A stretch of 64,000 nucleotides of DNA from SCUB01 sp041918675 (GTDB taxonomy: Bacteria; Pseudomonadota; Alphaproteobacteria; Rhizobiales; Xanthobacteraceae). The translations under genes were made by a program, and so were the position numbers. The notes below the pieces were generated by a model. It saw only the letters and a list, made by a program, of their open reading frames with translations, had not been told where the DNA came from and made no database searches. Each line of letters starts with the position of its first letter. Position 1 is the stretch's first letter. The stretch spans positions 248,001 to 312,000 of the forward strand of contig JAYRVF010000011.1 of the NCBI GenBank assembly GCA_041918675.1. Direction: 5' to 3'. Below, piece after piece: positions 43,359-53,323 of this stretch.

Positions 43359-45422
43359 TCACACATCCAGCAACTCGTCCTTCGCGAATTCCGCGCGTTC
43401 CTGAATGAACGCGAAGCGCGCCTCCGCCTTGGTGCCCATCAGCCGCTCGACGGAATCGGCGGTGTCCTCGCGGTCGTCGGCGAGCAGCACGACGCGCAAG
43501 AGCGTGCGCTTGCGCGGGTCCATGGTGGTTTCCTTGAGCTGCGCCGGCATCATCTCGCCGAGCCCCTTGAAGCGACCGATCTCGACCTTGGCGCTGGCGT
43601 GGAATTCCTTCTTGATGAGTTCGTCGCGATGCCTGTCGTCGCGCGCGTAGAAGGTCTTGGCGCCGTGGGTGAGGCGGTAGAGCGGCGGCACCGCGAGATG
43701 AAGATGGCCTTCGTCGATCAGGCGCGGCATCTGGCGGTAGAAGAAGGTGATCAGCAGCGAGGCGATGTGGGCGCCGTCGACGTCGGCGTCGGTCATGATG
43801 ATGACGCGGCCGTAGCGCAGATCCTCCTCGCGATAATGCGTGCCGGTGCCGCAGCCCAGCGCCTGGACGAGATCGGCGAGTTGCTGGTTGCCGGCGAGCT
43901 TGTCCTTGCCGGCGGAGGCGACGTTGAGGATCTTGCCGCGCAGCGGCAGCACCGCCTGCGTGGCGCGGTCGCGCGCCTGCTTGGCGCTACCTCCGGCCGA
44001 GTCGCCCTCGACGATGAACAGTTCCGAGCTTTCCGCGGCCGAATTGGTGCAGTCGGCGAGCTTGCCGGGCAGGCGCAGCTTGCGCACCGCGCTCTTGCGC
44101 GAGATCTCCTTTTCCGCGCGTCGGCGCAGGCGTTCGTCGGCGCGCTCGACGACGAATTCGAGCAGCTTGTTGGCCTGGGCCGGATTGCCGGCGAGCCAGT
44201 GATCGAACGGGTCCTTGATCGCGGCCTCGACGATGCGCTGGGCCTCGGCGGTGGCGAGCCGGTCCTTGGTCTGGCCCTGGAACTCCGGCTCGCGGATGAA
44301 GACGGAGAGCATCGCGGCCGCGCCCGCCATCACGTCGTCGGAGGTGATGGAGGAGGCGCGCTTTTCCTGTCCAACGCGCCCAGCATGATCCTTGAGGCCG
44401 CGCAGCAGCGCGGCGCGCAGCCCGCTTTCATGCGTGCCGCCGTCGGGCGTCGGGATGGTGTTGGTGTAGGAGGACAGAAAGCCGTCGGCGTCGGCCGTCC
44501 ACGCCACCGCCCATTCGCAGGCGCCGTGCGCGCCGGTCTTGCCCGCGCGGCCGGAAAAGATGTCCGGGTGCACCAGCGTGTCGTTGTGGATCGCGGCGGC
44601 GAGATAGTCCTTGAGCCCGCCGGGGAAGTGGAAAGTGTCCTCGGCCGGCACGTCCTCGATGCCGCGCAGGAGGTCGGGCGCGCAGCGCCAGCGGATTTCG
44701 ACGCCGCCGAACAGATAGGCCTTCGAGCGCGCCATCTTGAACAGGCGTTGCGGCTTGAACGTCGCCTTGGCGCCGAAAATGTCGGGGTCGGGTTTGAAGC
44801 GCACGCGCGTGCCACGGCGGTTGGAAACCTTGCCCAGGTTTTCGAGCTTGCCCTTGGGCAGGCCGCGCTCGAACGCCATGCGATGGAGTTGCTGGCCGCG
44901 CGCGACCTCGACCTCCAGCCGCGAGGAGAGGGCGTTAACGACGGAAACGCCGACGCCGTGGAGGCCGCCGGAGGTCTCGTACACCTTGGAATCGAATTTG
45001 CCGCCGGCGTGCAGCGTGCACATGATGACTTCGAGCGCGGACTTCTTGGGGAATTTCGGATGCGGATCGACCGGGATGCCGCGCCCGTTGTCGCTCACGG
45101 TGAGAAAGCCGTCCGCGCCGAGCTCCACCTCGATGAAACTGGCGTGGCCGGCGAGCGCCTCGTCCATCGAATTGTCGATGACCTCGGCGAAGAGGTGGTG
45201 CAATGCCTTTTCGTCGGTGCCGCCGATATACATGCCGGGACGGCGGCGGACGGGCTCAAGGCCTTCCAGCACCTCGATGTCGCGGGCGGTATAGCCGGCT
45301 TCCGCGCCCGTTGCCGGTCGCGCCGCGGCCCGGCCTGAGGCCTTGGCGCCGCGCTTGGCGGGCGCGAACAGGTCGGCGCCGGATGACGCAGCTTGTTTTT
45401 TTGATTTTAATGCCTTAGCCAT
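43359..45422 (-). CDS. parE: DNA topoisomerase IV subunit B
   Basis: 687 aa. GHKL ATPase domain (EVIDNSMDEALAG, SDNGRGIPVD, HAGGKFD...GGLHGVGVSVVNA), transducer, and TOPRIM domain with EGDSAGGSAKQARD and MTDADVDGAHI. The N-terminal ~40 residues are a basic, low-complexity leader. Topoisomerase IV separates linked daughter chromosomes; its ParC partner is outside the window. ParE rather than GyrB because of length and the lack of the long GyrB insert. Confidence 0.93.
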   Translation of the reverse strand: MAKALKSKKQAASSGADLFAPAKRGAKASGRAAARPATGAEAGYTARDIEVLEGLEPVRRRPGMYIGGTDEKALHHLFAEVIDNSMDEALAGHASFIEVELGADGFLTVSDNGRGIPVDPHPKFPKKSALEVIMCTLHAGGKFDSKVYETSGGLHGVGVSVVNALSSRLEVEVARGQQLHRMAFERGLPKGKLENLGKVSNRRGTRVRFKPDPDIFGAKATFKPQRLFKMARSKAYLFGGVEIRWRCAPDLLRGIEDVPAEDTFHFPGGLKDYLAAAIHNDTLVHPDIFSGRAGKTGAHGACEWAVAWTADADGFLSSYTNTIPTPDGGTHESGLRAALLRGLKDHAGRVGQEKRASSITSDDVMAGAAAMLSVFIREPEFQGQTKDRLATAEAQRIVEAAIKDPFDHWLAGNPAQANKLLEFVVERADERLRRRAEKEISRKSAVRKLRLPGKLADCTNSAAESSELFIVEGDSAGGSAKQARDRATQAVLPLRGKILNVASAGKDKLAGNQQLADLVQALGCGTGTHYREEDLRYGRVIIMTDADVDGAHIASLLITFFYRQMPRLIDEGHLHLAVPPLYRLTHGAKTFYARDDRHRDELIKKEFHASAKVEIGRFKGLGEMMPAQLKETTMDPRKRTLLRVVLLADDREDTADSVERLMGTKAEARFAFIQERAEFAKDELLDV

Positions 45423-45769
45423 GTTTCTTTATGTCGTTTCGAGGTTTTTCATGATCGAATCAGTCATTCTCGACTATGCCATGGATGATGCCGGCGATGA
45501 TGCCGTCAATGTGACCGGGACCATTTCCCGGCGCGGCGGGGCCGTCTCCACGAAAAGAATTTCTCCAGATTCAATGGCTTGAGCTAAACCTAGCGGCGGA
45601 ACCGGGTTCTGCTTCCGCGCGAATTGCCGCCGCGCCGTCTGCGGTCGCGCGGCTTGTCTGGCGCCTGCCGTTGACCACATGGGCGGAAAGCCATTGGGCG
45701 GCGTGAGCCATTCGGCTACTCACGTCGCGTTGGAATTGACGCCGACAATGGACGGGAATTCGGAAAGCC
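45423..45769. other. Divergent region parE / dedA
   Basis: 347 bases between the parE and dedA starts. A 43-codon frame from ATG 45451 (plus) has a GAGG site 6 bases upstream but no known relatives; I do not call it. Promoters for both neighbours must lie here. Confidence 0.45.
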
Positions 45770-46315
45770 ATGAGCCTCGACGGTTTCGCGCAATCGGTGA
45801 CGGCCTTCGTTCAGACGCATCAGGTCTGGGCGGCGCCCATCGTGTTCGCGCTGGCGTTCGGAGAATCGATCGCCTTCCTGTCGCTGCTGCTGCCGGCATG
45901 GGGCGCGCTCGTCGCGCTCGGCGCGGCCTTCGGCGCGAGCGGGCTCGACTTCGTTCCGATCTGGATCGCCGGCGCGCTCGGCGCGGCGCTCGGCGACTGG
46001 GTCTCGTTCTGGCTCGGCGACAAGTTCAAGCACCAAGTCTTTCACATGTGGCCGCTGTCGCGCCATCCCGACATGCTGCCGCGCGCCGAAGCATTCGTGC
46101 GCCATTGGGGCGTGCCGGGCATTTTCATCGGACGCTTCTTCGGCCCCTTGCGCGCCTCGGTGCCGCTGGTCGCCGGCATTTTCGAAATGCCCTATTGGCA
46201 TTTCCAGGCGGCGAACTTCATTTCGGCCTTCGTCTGGGCGGGCGTACTTCTGCTGTTCGGCGATGTCGCCGCCAAGGCGGTGAACGGCTTCGGGATCCTC
46301 TGGAACATGCTCTGA
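45770..46315 (+). CDS. DedA/VTT-family membrane protein
   Basis: 181 aa; GGAAAGCC before ATG. DedA signatures: FALAFGESIAFLSLLLPA (glutamate in helix), GALGAALGDWVSFWLG, and IFIGRFFGPLRASVPLVAG (the R-x3-P-loop region). Four to five membrane segments. DedA proteins recycle undecaprenyl phosphate or scramble lipids in other bacteria. No fused domain. Confidence 0.9.
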   Translation: MSLDGFAQSVTAFVQTHQVWAAPIVFALAFGESIAFLSLLLPAWGALVALGAAFGASGLDFVPIWIAGALGAALGDWVSFWLGDKFKHQVFHMWPLSRHPDMLPRAEAFVRHWGVPGIFIGRFFGPLRASVPLVAGIFEMPYWHFQAANFISAFVWAGVLLLFGDVAAKAVNGFGILWNML

Positions 46316-46388
46316 CGCGCGACGTTCGCCCTTGTCCGGCGGCGGCGTTTGGCGCATGAGATGGCCCCGCGCGGCGCGGGCGACCGGA

Positions 46389-46458
46389 ACCGGAATACTG
46401 AAACCGGAATCCCGACACCGGGGAACTGACACCGGGAAACTGACACCGGATTTTTGAC
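46389..46458 (+). repeat. Five tandem 14-bp repeats abutting the argC start
   Basis: Five units at 46389, 46403, 46417, 46431 and 46445, consensus ACCGG(A/G)AACTGAC with substitutions. Copies 3 and 4 differ at one position only. The array ends one base before the argC ATG (46460) and leaves no recognisable Shine-Dalgarno sequence. Confidence 0.85.
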
Positions 46459-46459
46459 C

Positions 46460-47518
46460 ATGGCGGAAAAGAAGAAGATCGGCATTCTGGGCGCGTCGGG
46501 CTATACCGGCGCCGAACTTGTGCGGCTGCTCCTGCGCCACCCGCGCGTCGACATCGTGCTGATGACCGCCGACCGCAAGGCCGGCCAGAAGATGGGCGAC
46601 GTCTTTCCGCAATTCGCGCCCTACGACCTGCCGACGCTGGTGGCGATCGACGCGGTCGATTGGGCGGCGGCGGGGCTCGACCTCGTGTTCTGCGCGCTGC
46701 CGCACGCGACGACGCAGACGGTGCTCAAGGACCTGCTCGCCAAGGCGCCGGCGACCAAGGTCGTCGACCTGTCGGCCGATTTCCGGCTGCGCGATCCGGC
46801 CGCCTACGCCAAATGGTACGGCCACGACCATCACGCGCTCGAATTGCAGCGCGAGGCCGTCTATGGGCTCGTCGAGGTCTATCGGCGCGACATCCGCAAG
46901 GCCCGGCTCGTCGCCAATCCCGGCTGCTACACCACGTCGGCGCAATTGCCGCTGATCCCGCTCATCAAGGCGAAGGCGGTGGAAACCGAGGGCATCGTCG
47001 TCGACGCCAAGTCGGGCATGACCGGGGCAGGGCGCGCGGCCAAGGAAGAGATGCTGTTTTCGGAAGTGTCGGAAGGCTTCCACGCCTATGGCGTCGCGCA
47101 TCACCGCCACATGGCCGAGCTCGACCAGGAATTCAGCAAGGCCGCCGGCAAAGAGGTGATCGTCTCCTTCACGCCGCATCTCGTGCCGATGAACCGGGGC
47201 ATTCTCGCCACGATCTACGTCGTCGGGCGGCGCGGGCGCACCGGCGCGGACCTTCACGCGATCCTGGCCGAGACCTACGCCAAGGAGCCGTTCGTCCACG
47301 TCCTGCCGCTGGGCAAGGTGCCGCAGACGCGCCACGTGCGCGGCTCGAACATGACCTTCATCGGGGTCGTGGCCGATCGCGTGCCCGGCCGCGCGATCAT
47401 CTGCTCGGCGCTCGACAACCTGACCAAGGGTGCCTCGGGCCAAGCCGTGCAGAACATGAACCTGATGCTCGGCTTCGCCGAGACGCTCGGCATCGATCAG
47501 CCGGCGATGTTTCCCTAG
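46460..47518 (+). CDS. argC: N-acetyl-gamma-glutamyl-phosphate reductase
   Basis: 352 aa; third step of arginine synthesis, NADPH reduction of N-acetylglutamyl phosphate. N-terminal Rossmann motif GILGASGYTGAELVRLL, catalytic cysteine in ANPGCYTT (about residue 154), C-terminal histidine region YGVAHHRHMAEL and the long-type end QAVQNMNLMLG. Start ATG 46460 (TTG 46454 also in frame); the region before it is a tandem repeat lacking a clear ribosome site. No other arg genes nearby. Confidence 0.95.
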   Translation: MAEKKKIGILGASGYTGAELVRLLLRHPRVDIVLMTADRKAGQKMGDVFPQFAPYDLPTLVAIDAVDWAAAGLDLVFCALPHATTQTVLKDLLAKAPATKVVDLSADFRLRDPAAYAKWYGHDHHALELQREAVYGLVEVYRRDIRKARLVANPGCYTTSAQLPLIPLIKAKAVETEGIVVDAKSGMTGAGRAAKEEMLFSEVSEGFHAYGVAHHRHMAELDQEFSKAAGKEVIVSFTPHLVPMNRGILATIYVVGRRGRTGADLHAILAETYAKEPFVHVLPLGKVPQTRHVRGSNMTFIGVVADRVPGRAIICSALDNLTKGASGQAVQNMNLMLGFAETLGIDQPAMFP

Positions 47519-47636
47519 CGTAGAGTTCGGCTGGACGAGGCCGTCCCGCCGCGATGAAGCGTTCCAACCTCAATGCCTCGAGCAATCCCGGCCGCGAATG
47601 CGGCTTCCGCTCTTGCCGCGCGAGCGCGCGGCCGCG

Positions 47637-48035
47637 TCACAGCTTGCCGAAAACCGCTAGCGCCAGCACCGCCTGGCACAGGAAGCCGACGGTGAAGGCG
47701 AGCGTACGCAGGACCGGAATGCCGAGCCCATAAATGATGACATGGGCGAGCCGCGCCCAGAAATAGACCGCGCAGGCCGCCGCCGTCCACGCCGTCGAAT
47801 AATCGAGCGCGTTGAGGATCAGCACCAAGGCGGCGAAGACGGCGAGGTTTTCGACCGCGTTGTCGTGGGCGTAGAACAGGCGCTGCGCCCAGGGCGATTG
47901 GGGCTTGTCGTTGCGCGAGGGATTGGCCATCGCGCCCATCAGGCCGCGAACAAAGACACGATCGAGCGTATAAGGCAGCCAGATCAGCCCCGTCAGGATC
48001 GTGGTCAGCGTCAGCCAGAACAATTCGCGCGTCAT
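47637..48035 (-). CDS. MAPEG-family membrane protein
   Basis: 132 aa; GGAGA site before ATG 48035. Four hydrophobic helices with the conserved central stretch RLFYAHDNAVENLAVF followed by YFWARLAHVIIYGLGIP, as in bacterial MAPEG proteins (related to eicosanoid/glutathione-linked membrane enzymes). Bacterial role unknown. Lies between convergent argC and co-oriented phaC. Confidence 0.85.
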   Translation of the reverse strand: MTRELFWLTLTTILTGLIWLPYTLDRVFVRGLMGAMANPSRNDKPQSPWAQRLFYAHDNAVENLAVFAALVLILNALDYSTAWTAAACAVYFWARLAHVIIYGLGIPVLRTLAFTVGFLCQAVLALAVFGKL

Positions 48036-48141
48036 GTTGATTTCTCCGCAGGGTTCGCGAGTTTTCGAGAGCGATTCATGGGAAATTGTAACGATAGGGC
48101 GACGCGGCGCAATCCGCGCGCCGCGGGAGATGAAACGGAAA

Positions 48142-49968
48142 TCAGGCTTTCACGCGGACATAGCTGCCCGGCGCGTCCTCGATGGCCAGCAGCGCGCCGC
48201 TGCCCGGACGCCTGGCCGGGACTTCCTCCTCCGTGTCGGTCTGCCGGATCCAGGCGATCCAGTCCACCCACCATGAACCGGGATGCTCGACGGCCGTCTT
48301 CATCCACGCGTCCAGCGTCTTGGCGTTGGAGCGCTCGTTGGTCCAGTACTGGTATTTGTTGGCCGCGGGCGGATTGACCACGCCGGCGATGTGGCCGGAG
48401 CCCGCCAGCACGAAGCGCATCGGTCCACCGAAGAACAGCGAGCCGAGGAACACGGACTTGGCCGGCGCGATATGGTCCTCGCGCGTGGCGAGGTTGTAGA
48501 TCGGCACCTTCACCTTGGACAGATCGAGCTGGATGTTGTCGATCACCAGGGTGCCCTTGGTCAGGCGGTTCTCCAGATAGCAATTGCGCAGGTAGAAGGA
48601 ATGGTTGGCCGCGGCCATGCGGGTGGCGTCGGAATTCCAGAACAGCAGATCGAACGCGGCCGGCGGCTGCCCCTTCATGTAATTGTTGATGACGTAGGGC
48701 CAGATCAGCTCGTTGGACCGCAGCAGGTTGAAGGCGGTCGCCATCTTGCTGCCTTCGAGATAGCCGGTCTCCTTCATCGTGCGCTCGACCGCGGCGATCT
48801 GTTCCTCGTCGACGAAAACGAGCAGATCGCCGGCATAGGTGAAATCGACCTGCGTCGTTAGGTAGGTGGCCGAGGTCAGGCGCACGCGGCGGGTCGCGGC
48901 GAGCCATGCCATGGTCACCGCGAGCATCGTGCCGCCGACGCAATAGCCGAGCGCGTGAACCTTGAGCTCGCCGGTCGCCTTCTCAACGGCGTCCATCGCC
49001 GCGAGGACGCCGTTGTGCATGTAGTCCTCGAAGGTCTTATCGGCCTGGTCGCGGTCCGGATTGACCCAGGAGACGACGAACACCGTCAGGCCTTGGTCGA
49101 CGCACCATTTGATGTAGGATTTCTCCGGCCTCAAATCGAGCACGTAGAACTTGTTGATCCATGGCGGAATGATCAACAGCGGCGTGCGCAGCACCTTTTC
49201 TGTGGTCGGCTCGTATTGAATGAGCTGCATCAGCTCGTTCTGGAACACGACCTTGCCCGGCGTGACCGCGAGATCGCGCCCGACCTCAAGACGCGAGGTA
49301 TCGGCCAGGCGAATGCGCAGGCTGCCGTGGCCGGCCTCGACGTCCTCGGCGAGCATCTTCATGCCGCGCACGAGATTGTCGGCGTTGGAGGTCACCGTCT
49401 CGCGCAGGAGTTCCGGGTTGGTGAACAGGAAGTTCGACGGCGCGAAGGCGTTGGTGATCTGCTGGATGTAGAATTCGGCCTTGTGGCGCGTGTGGGGATC
49501 AAGGCCCTCGGCGTTGTCGACGAGCTCGCGCGCCCATTTGGCGGTGAGGAGATAGGCCTGCTTGATGAAGTCGAAGAAGGCGTTTTCGCTCCACTGCGAG
49601 TCCATGAAGCGCTTGTCGCGGGCGGCGGGCGCGATCACCGGCCCGACGTCGTGCTCGCCGACCATGCGGCGCGCCATATGGCCCCAGAGGTCGAGATAGG
49701 ACTTGCCGAGCGTGGTCTGCATCTCGGCGGCCCGGTGCGGGTCGGACAGCCAATATTGCATCACCGTGGTGAGCGTCTTGGCGACCTCACTCATTTCGCC
49801 GGCCACGAGCGCGGTCGAGGCTCCGCCGTTTTCGCGCGGCTTGAGATAGGCGGCCAGCGCCTTTCCGCCTTCCTCCATGACCCTCGCGATGTTGAGCGCG
49901 AAGAATTCTGGATTGAAGCTGCCGCCGTTTTCGGAGGTATCGCCTGGTGGGGGGGATTTCGTGTTCAT
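48142..49968 (-). CDS. phaC: Class I poly(3-hydroxyalkanoate) synthase
   Basis: 608 aa, normal for class I. N-terminal PhaC_N domain, then an alpha/beta hydrolase core with the lipase-like box GYCVGG (catalytic Cys about residue 340), aspartate in REDHIAP and histidine in GSGHIAGV. WVDWIAWIRQ lies near the C-terminus. Polymerises 3-hydroxybutyryl-CoA into PHB granules. No phaA, phaB or phasin gene is close; the small lipoprotein gene is divergent. Confidence 0.95.
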   Translation of the reverse strand: MNTKSPPPGDTSENGGSFNPEFFALNIARVMEEGGKALAAYLKPRENGGASTALVAGEMSEVAKTLTTVMQYWLSDPHRAAEMQTTLGKSYLDLWGHMARRMVGEHDVGPVIAPAARDKRFMDSQWSENAFFDFIKQAYLLTAKWARELVDNAEGLDPHTRHKAEFYIQQITNAFAPSNFLFTNPELLRETVTSNADNLVRGMKMLAEDVEAGHGSLRIRLADTSRLEVGRDLAVTPGKVVFQNELMQLIQYEPTTEKVLRTPLLIIPPWINKFYVLDLRPEKSYIKWCVDQGLTVFVVSWVNPDRDQADKTFEDYMHNGVLAAMDAVEKATGELKVHALGYCVGGTMLAVTMAWLAATRRVRLTSATYLTTQVDFTYAGDLLVFVDEEQIAAVERTMKETGYLEGSKMATAFNLLRSNELIWPYVINNYMKGQPPAAFDLLFWNSDATRMAAANHSFYLRNCYLENRLTKGTLVIDNIQLDLSKVKVPIYNLATREDHIAPAKSVFLGSLFFGGPMRFVLAGSGHIAGVVNPPAANKYQYWTNERSNAKTLDAWMKTAVEHPGSWWVDWIAWIRQTDTEEEVPARRPGSGALLAIEDAPGSYVRVKA

Positions 49969-50227
49969 GCCCTGTCAACGCCCATGGGCTACGTTATAGG
50001 TATCGGGGGGATACGCGCACGGGGGTCGCATATTGACATATTCCCGTTGGTTCCGCTTCCAATTCGCGGAAGTTTTGCGTTGCAATATCAGAAACATGGT
50101 TTGGACATATTGCCTCGCTAGGCGCGCGGACGGAAATGCGGCGGCGTTCCGGCCGATCACGATCGCGTGGACGCGCGCGCATAGGCCGAAAGTCGATGAT
50201 CGGGCGCGCCAGAATGCCGGAGCGGCC

Positions 50228-50650
50228 ATGTGGACGGGACGCGTCATGATAGCGCAACCGATCGGCGACCAGGAGAGCGGGGCGCTCCCGACCGCCCGCC
50301 GCGCGGTTTTGCCGCGTTGGCCGGCGACGATGATTGCGGCCGCGGCATTGCTGGCATGCGCGGGCTGTTCGACCTTTACCGACTTCCAGACTGTAATGCG
50401 CGTTCCCGATGGAACGCCGTCGCGGCCTGAGACCCCTTACGAATTTCCCGCCGTCTACGAAACGCCGCCCCAGCGCGAAAACGCCTTGCTGGAGCCGGCC
50501 GAACAGGAGCGGGTCGAGCGCGACCTCGTGCGCATGCGCGACCGTCAGGCGGTTCGTAACACCACGACGCCAGCGAAGGGGCGCGCTCAGCGCCCTCGCG
50601 GGAAGGGCGCCGATCCCGATCCTGACACTGGCGCGGCCGACGAGCCGTGA
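50228..50650 (+). CDS. Small predicted lipoprotein
   Basis: 140 aa from ATG 50228 (GGAG 5 bases upstream; ATG 50246 or 50330 possible). A basic stretch, then the hydrophobic MIAAAALLACAGC ending in a lipobox-like cysteine (-3 position is Cys, unusual), and a hydrophilic Pro/Glu/Arg-rich mature part. No domain known. The aminotransferase gene starts 81 bases downstream on the same strand. Confidence 0.65.
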   Translation: MWTGRVMIAQPIGDQESGALPTARRAVLPRWPATMIAAAALLACAGCSTFTDFQTVMRVPDGTPSRPETPYEFPAVYETPPQRENALLEPAEQERVERDLVRMRDRQAVRNTTTPAKGRAQRPRGKGADPDPDTGAADEP

Positions 50651-50731
50651 TAAAAGGCGCAATCGAGCGGGTGATTCAGGTCTAGCGCGTCGGAATCACC
50701 CGGGGCATCGTCCCGCGGAGCCTCACGTCCC

Positions 50732-51949
50732 ATGGAAGAGTTCTATCGAATAAGGCGACTTCCCCCTTACGTCTTCGAGCAGGTCAACCGCGCGAAGGCG
50801 GCGGCCCGCAACGCCGGCGCCGACATCATCGACCTGGGCATGGGCAATCCCGACCTGCCGGCCCCGCAGCACGTCGTCGACAAGCTCAAGGAGACGCTGG
50901 GCAAGCCGCGCACCGACCGCTATTCGGCCTCGCGCGGCATCACCGGCCTGCGCCGGGCGCAGGCGGCCTATTACGCGCGCCGTTTCGGCGTCAAGCTCAA
51001 CCCCGACACCCAGGTCGTCGCCACGCTCGGCTCGAAGGAGGGCTTCGCCAATGTCGCCCAGGCGATCACCTCGCCGGGCGACGTGGTGCTGGTGCCCAAT
51101 CCGAGCTACCCGATCCACGCCTTCGGCTTCCTGCTCGCCGGCGGAGTCATCCGCACGATTCCGGCCGAGCCGACGCCGGCCTATTTCGAGGCGCTGGAGC
51201 GCGCGATCATCCATTCGATCCCGAAGCCGATCGCGGTGATCGTCTGCTATCCGTCGAACCCGACCGCGTGCGTGGCCGATCTCGATTTCTATCGCGACCT
51301 CGTCGCCTTCGCCAAGAAGCACGAGATTTTCGTGCTGTCCGATCTCGCTTACGCGGAAGTCTATTTCGACGATCACGTGCCCCCGTCGGTGCTGCAGGTG
51401 CCGGGCGCGATGGATGTCGCCGTCGAGTTCACCTCGATGTCCAAGACCTATTCGATGGCCGGCTGGCGCATGGGCTTCGCGGTCGGCAACGAGCGCATCA
51501 TCGCCGCGCTCGCGCGGGTGAAGTCGTATCTCGACTATGGCGCGTTCACGCCGGTCCAGGTCGCCGCCGCCGCGGCGCTCAACGGGCCGGACGATTGCAT
51601 CCGCGAGATGCGCGATACCTATCGCAAGCGGCGCGACGTGCTGGTGGAATCCTTCGCGCGGGCGGGCTGGGAAATTCCCGCGCCGACCGCCTCGATGTTC
51701 GCCTGGGCGCCGCTGCCGGAATCGTTCCGCGGCATGGGATCGATGCAGTTCGCCACGCTGCTGGTGGAGAAAGCCTCGGTCGCGGTCTCGCCGGGCATCG
51801 GCTTCGGCGAGCATGGCGAGAACTACGTCCGCATCGCCATGGTCGAGAACGAGCAGCGCATTCGCCAGGCGGCGCGCAATATCCGGCGCTTTCTCGAGAC
51901 CGGCGTCGAAACCCTGCACAATGTCGTTCCCATCGCCAACCGGCGTTAA
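50732..51949 (+). CDS. Class I/II aminotransferase (AlaC / LL-DAP aminotransferase-like)
   Basis: 405-aa fold-type I PLP enzyme: N-terminus YRIRRLPPYVFEQVN, IDLGMGNPDLP, LVPNPSYPIH, SDLAYAEVYFD, and the PLP lysine in SMSKTYSMAGWRMGF. This subgroup includes glutamate-pyruvate aminotransferase AlaC and is often labelled LL-diaminopimelate aminotransferase. It lies 24 bases before hom, and this pairing fits aspartate-family amino acid metabolism. Exact amino donor unclear. Confidence 0.88.
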   Translation: MEEFYRIRRLPPYVFEQVNRAKAAARNAGADIIDLGMGNPDLPAPQHVVDKLKETLGKPRTDRYSASRGITGLRRAQAAYYARRFGVKLNPDTQVVATLGSKEGFANVAQAITSPGDVVLVPNPSYPIHAFGFLLAGGVIRTIPAEPTPAYFEALERAIIHSIPKPIAVIVCYPSNPTACVADLDFYRDLVAFAKKHEIFVLSDLAYAEVYFDDHVPPSVLQVPGAMDVAVEFTSMSKTYSMAGWRMGFAVGNERIIAALARVKSYLDYGAFTPVQVAAAAALNGPDDCIREMRDTYRKRRDVLVESFARAGWEIPAPTASMFAWAPLPESFRGMGSMQFATLLVEKASVAVSPGIGFGEHGENYVRIAMVENEQRIRQAARNIRRFLETGVETLHNVVPIANRR

Positions 51950-51973
51950 TTCCCTCTACAGGTCTTCAATTCC

Positions 51974-53284
51974 ATGGTTGCTCCACTGAGAGTGGGTATC
52001 GCGGGCCTCGGCACCGTCGGGGCCGCGACTTTTCGCCTGATGACCCGTCAGGAACGCCAGCTTGCGGCGCGGTGCGGACGGCGCATTCGCGTCGTCGCCG
52101 TCGCGGCCAAGGACATCCAGCCGGGGATCGACCTTCGCGGCATCAGGCGCGCGGCCACCCCGGCCGCGCTCGCCGCCGATCCGGAAATCGACTGTTTCGT
52201 TGAATTGATGGGCGGGGCGGGAGAGCCGGCGCTGTCGTCGGTCGAGATCGCGCTCAAGAGCGGCAAATCGGTCGTGACCGCGAACAAGGCGTTGATCGCC
52301 AAGCACGGCACGCGTCTGGCGATGCTCGCCGAGCGACATGGCGGGGCGCTTAATTTCGAGGCCGCGGTCGGGGGCGCCATTCCGATCATCAAGACCGTGC
52401 GCGAGGGCTTTACCGCCAACCAGTTCCATCGCGTCTACGGCATCCTCAACGGCACCTGCAACTACATCCTTACACGGATGGAGGAGGAGGGGCTGTCGTT
52501 CGCCGATTGCCTGAAGGACGCGCAGCGCCTCGGCTACGCGGAAGCGAATCCCGCCTTCGACATCGACGGCCACGACACCGCGCAAAAGCTCGCGATCCTG
52601 GCCAGCCTCGCGTTCGGCAACAAGGTCGACCAGAGCGCGGTCTATGTCGAGGGCATTTCCTCGATCACCCCGGAAGACCTCAAGGCGGCCGAGGATCTCG
52701 GCTACCGCGTCAAGCTGCTGGGCGTCGCCGTGCGGACCGAGACCGGCATCGAGCAGCGCGTGCATCCGACCATGGTGCCGCGCACGTCCTCGATCGCGCA
52801 GGTGATGGGCGTCACCAACGCGGTGACCATCGACGGCGACAACATGCCGCCGATCACGCTGGTGGGGCCGGGCGCCGGCGGACATTCGACCGCCTCGGCG
52901 GTGGTCGCCGACATCGCCGATATCGCCCGCGGCGTGCGGGTGGCGCCGTTCGGACTGCCGGTCGCCAAGCTCAAGACCGTGACCAAGGCGCCGATGCGCC
53001 ACCACGGCGGCGGCTACTACATCCGCCTTCTCGCGCGCGACCTGCCGGGAACCGCGGCGACGATCGCGACGCGGCTCGCCGAGCAGCATATCTCGCTGGA
53101 ATCGATCGTGCAGCGCCATCGCGACGCGGTCGCCGAATCGTCCAAGCGCAAGAGCGTTCTTGTTCCCGTCATCCTGATCACCTACGCCACGACCGAGGAT
53201 GCCGTGCGCCGCGCGCTGCAGGCCGTTCGGCGCGACCGGGTGATTTCCGGACGCCCGCAGGTGATCCGGATCGAAAAGAACTAG
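51974..53284 (+). CDS. hom: Homoserine dehydrogenase
   Basis: 436 aa. NAD(P)-binding GIAGLGTVGAATF, catalytic domain with VTANKALIAKHG, GGAIPIIKTVREG, GILNGTCNYILT and FDIDGHDTAQKLAILA, and a C-terminal ACT domain (about 350-430, YYIRLLARDLPGTAATIA) for threonine feedback. Converts aspartate semialdehyde to homoserine for Thr/Met synthesis. Follows the aminotransferase gene and precedes glpX by 39 bases, so a three-gene transcript is likely. Confidence 0.96.
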   Translation: MVAPLRVGIAGLGTVGAATFRLMTRQERQLAARCGRRIRVVAVAAKDIQPGIDLRGIRRAATPAALAADPEIDCFVELMGGAGEPALSSVEIALKSGKSVVTANKALIAKHGTRLAMLAERHGGALNFEAAVGGAIPIIKTVREGFTANQFHRVYGILNGTCNYILTRMEEEGLSFADCLKDAQRLGYAEANPAFDIDGHDTAQKLAILASLAFGNKVDQSAVYVEGISSITPEDLKAAEDLGYRVKLLGVAVRTETGIEQRVHPTMVPRTSSIAQVMGVTNAVTIDGDNMPPITLVGPGAGGHSTASAVVADIADIARGVRVAPFGLPVAKLKTVTKAPMRHHGGGYYIRLLARDLPGTAATIATRLAEQHISLESIVQRHRDAVAESSKRKSVLVPVILITYATTEDAVRRALQAVRRDRVISGRPQVIRIEKN

Positions 53285-53323
53285 CAAGGGGTCGGATCGC
53301 CGGCCCGTTTGAGGAGAATGATC

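Noticed and set aside
45451..45582. 43-codon plus-strand frame with a GAGG site before dedA
   Set aside because: Too short and without relatives known to me; could be a small protein but cannot be supported.
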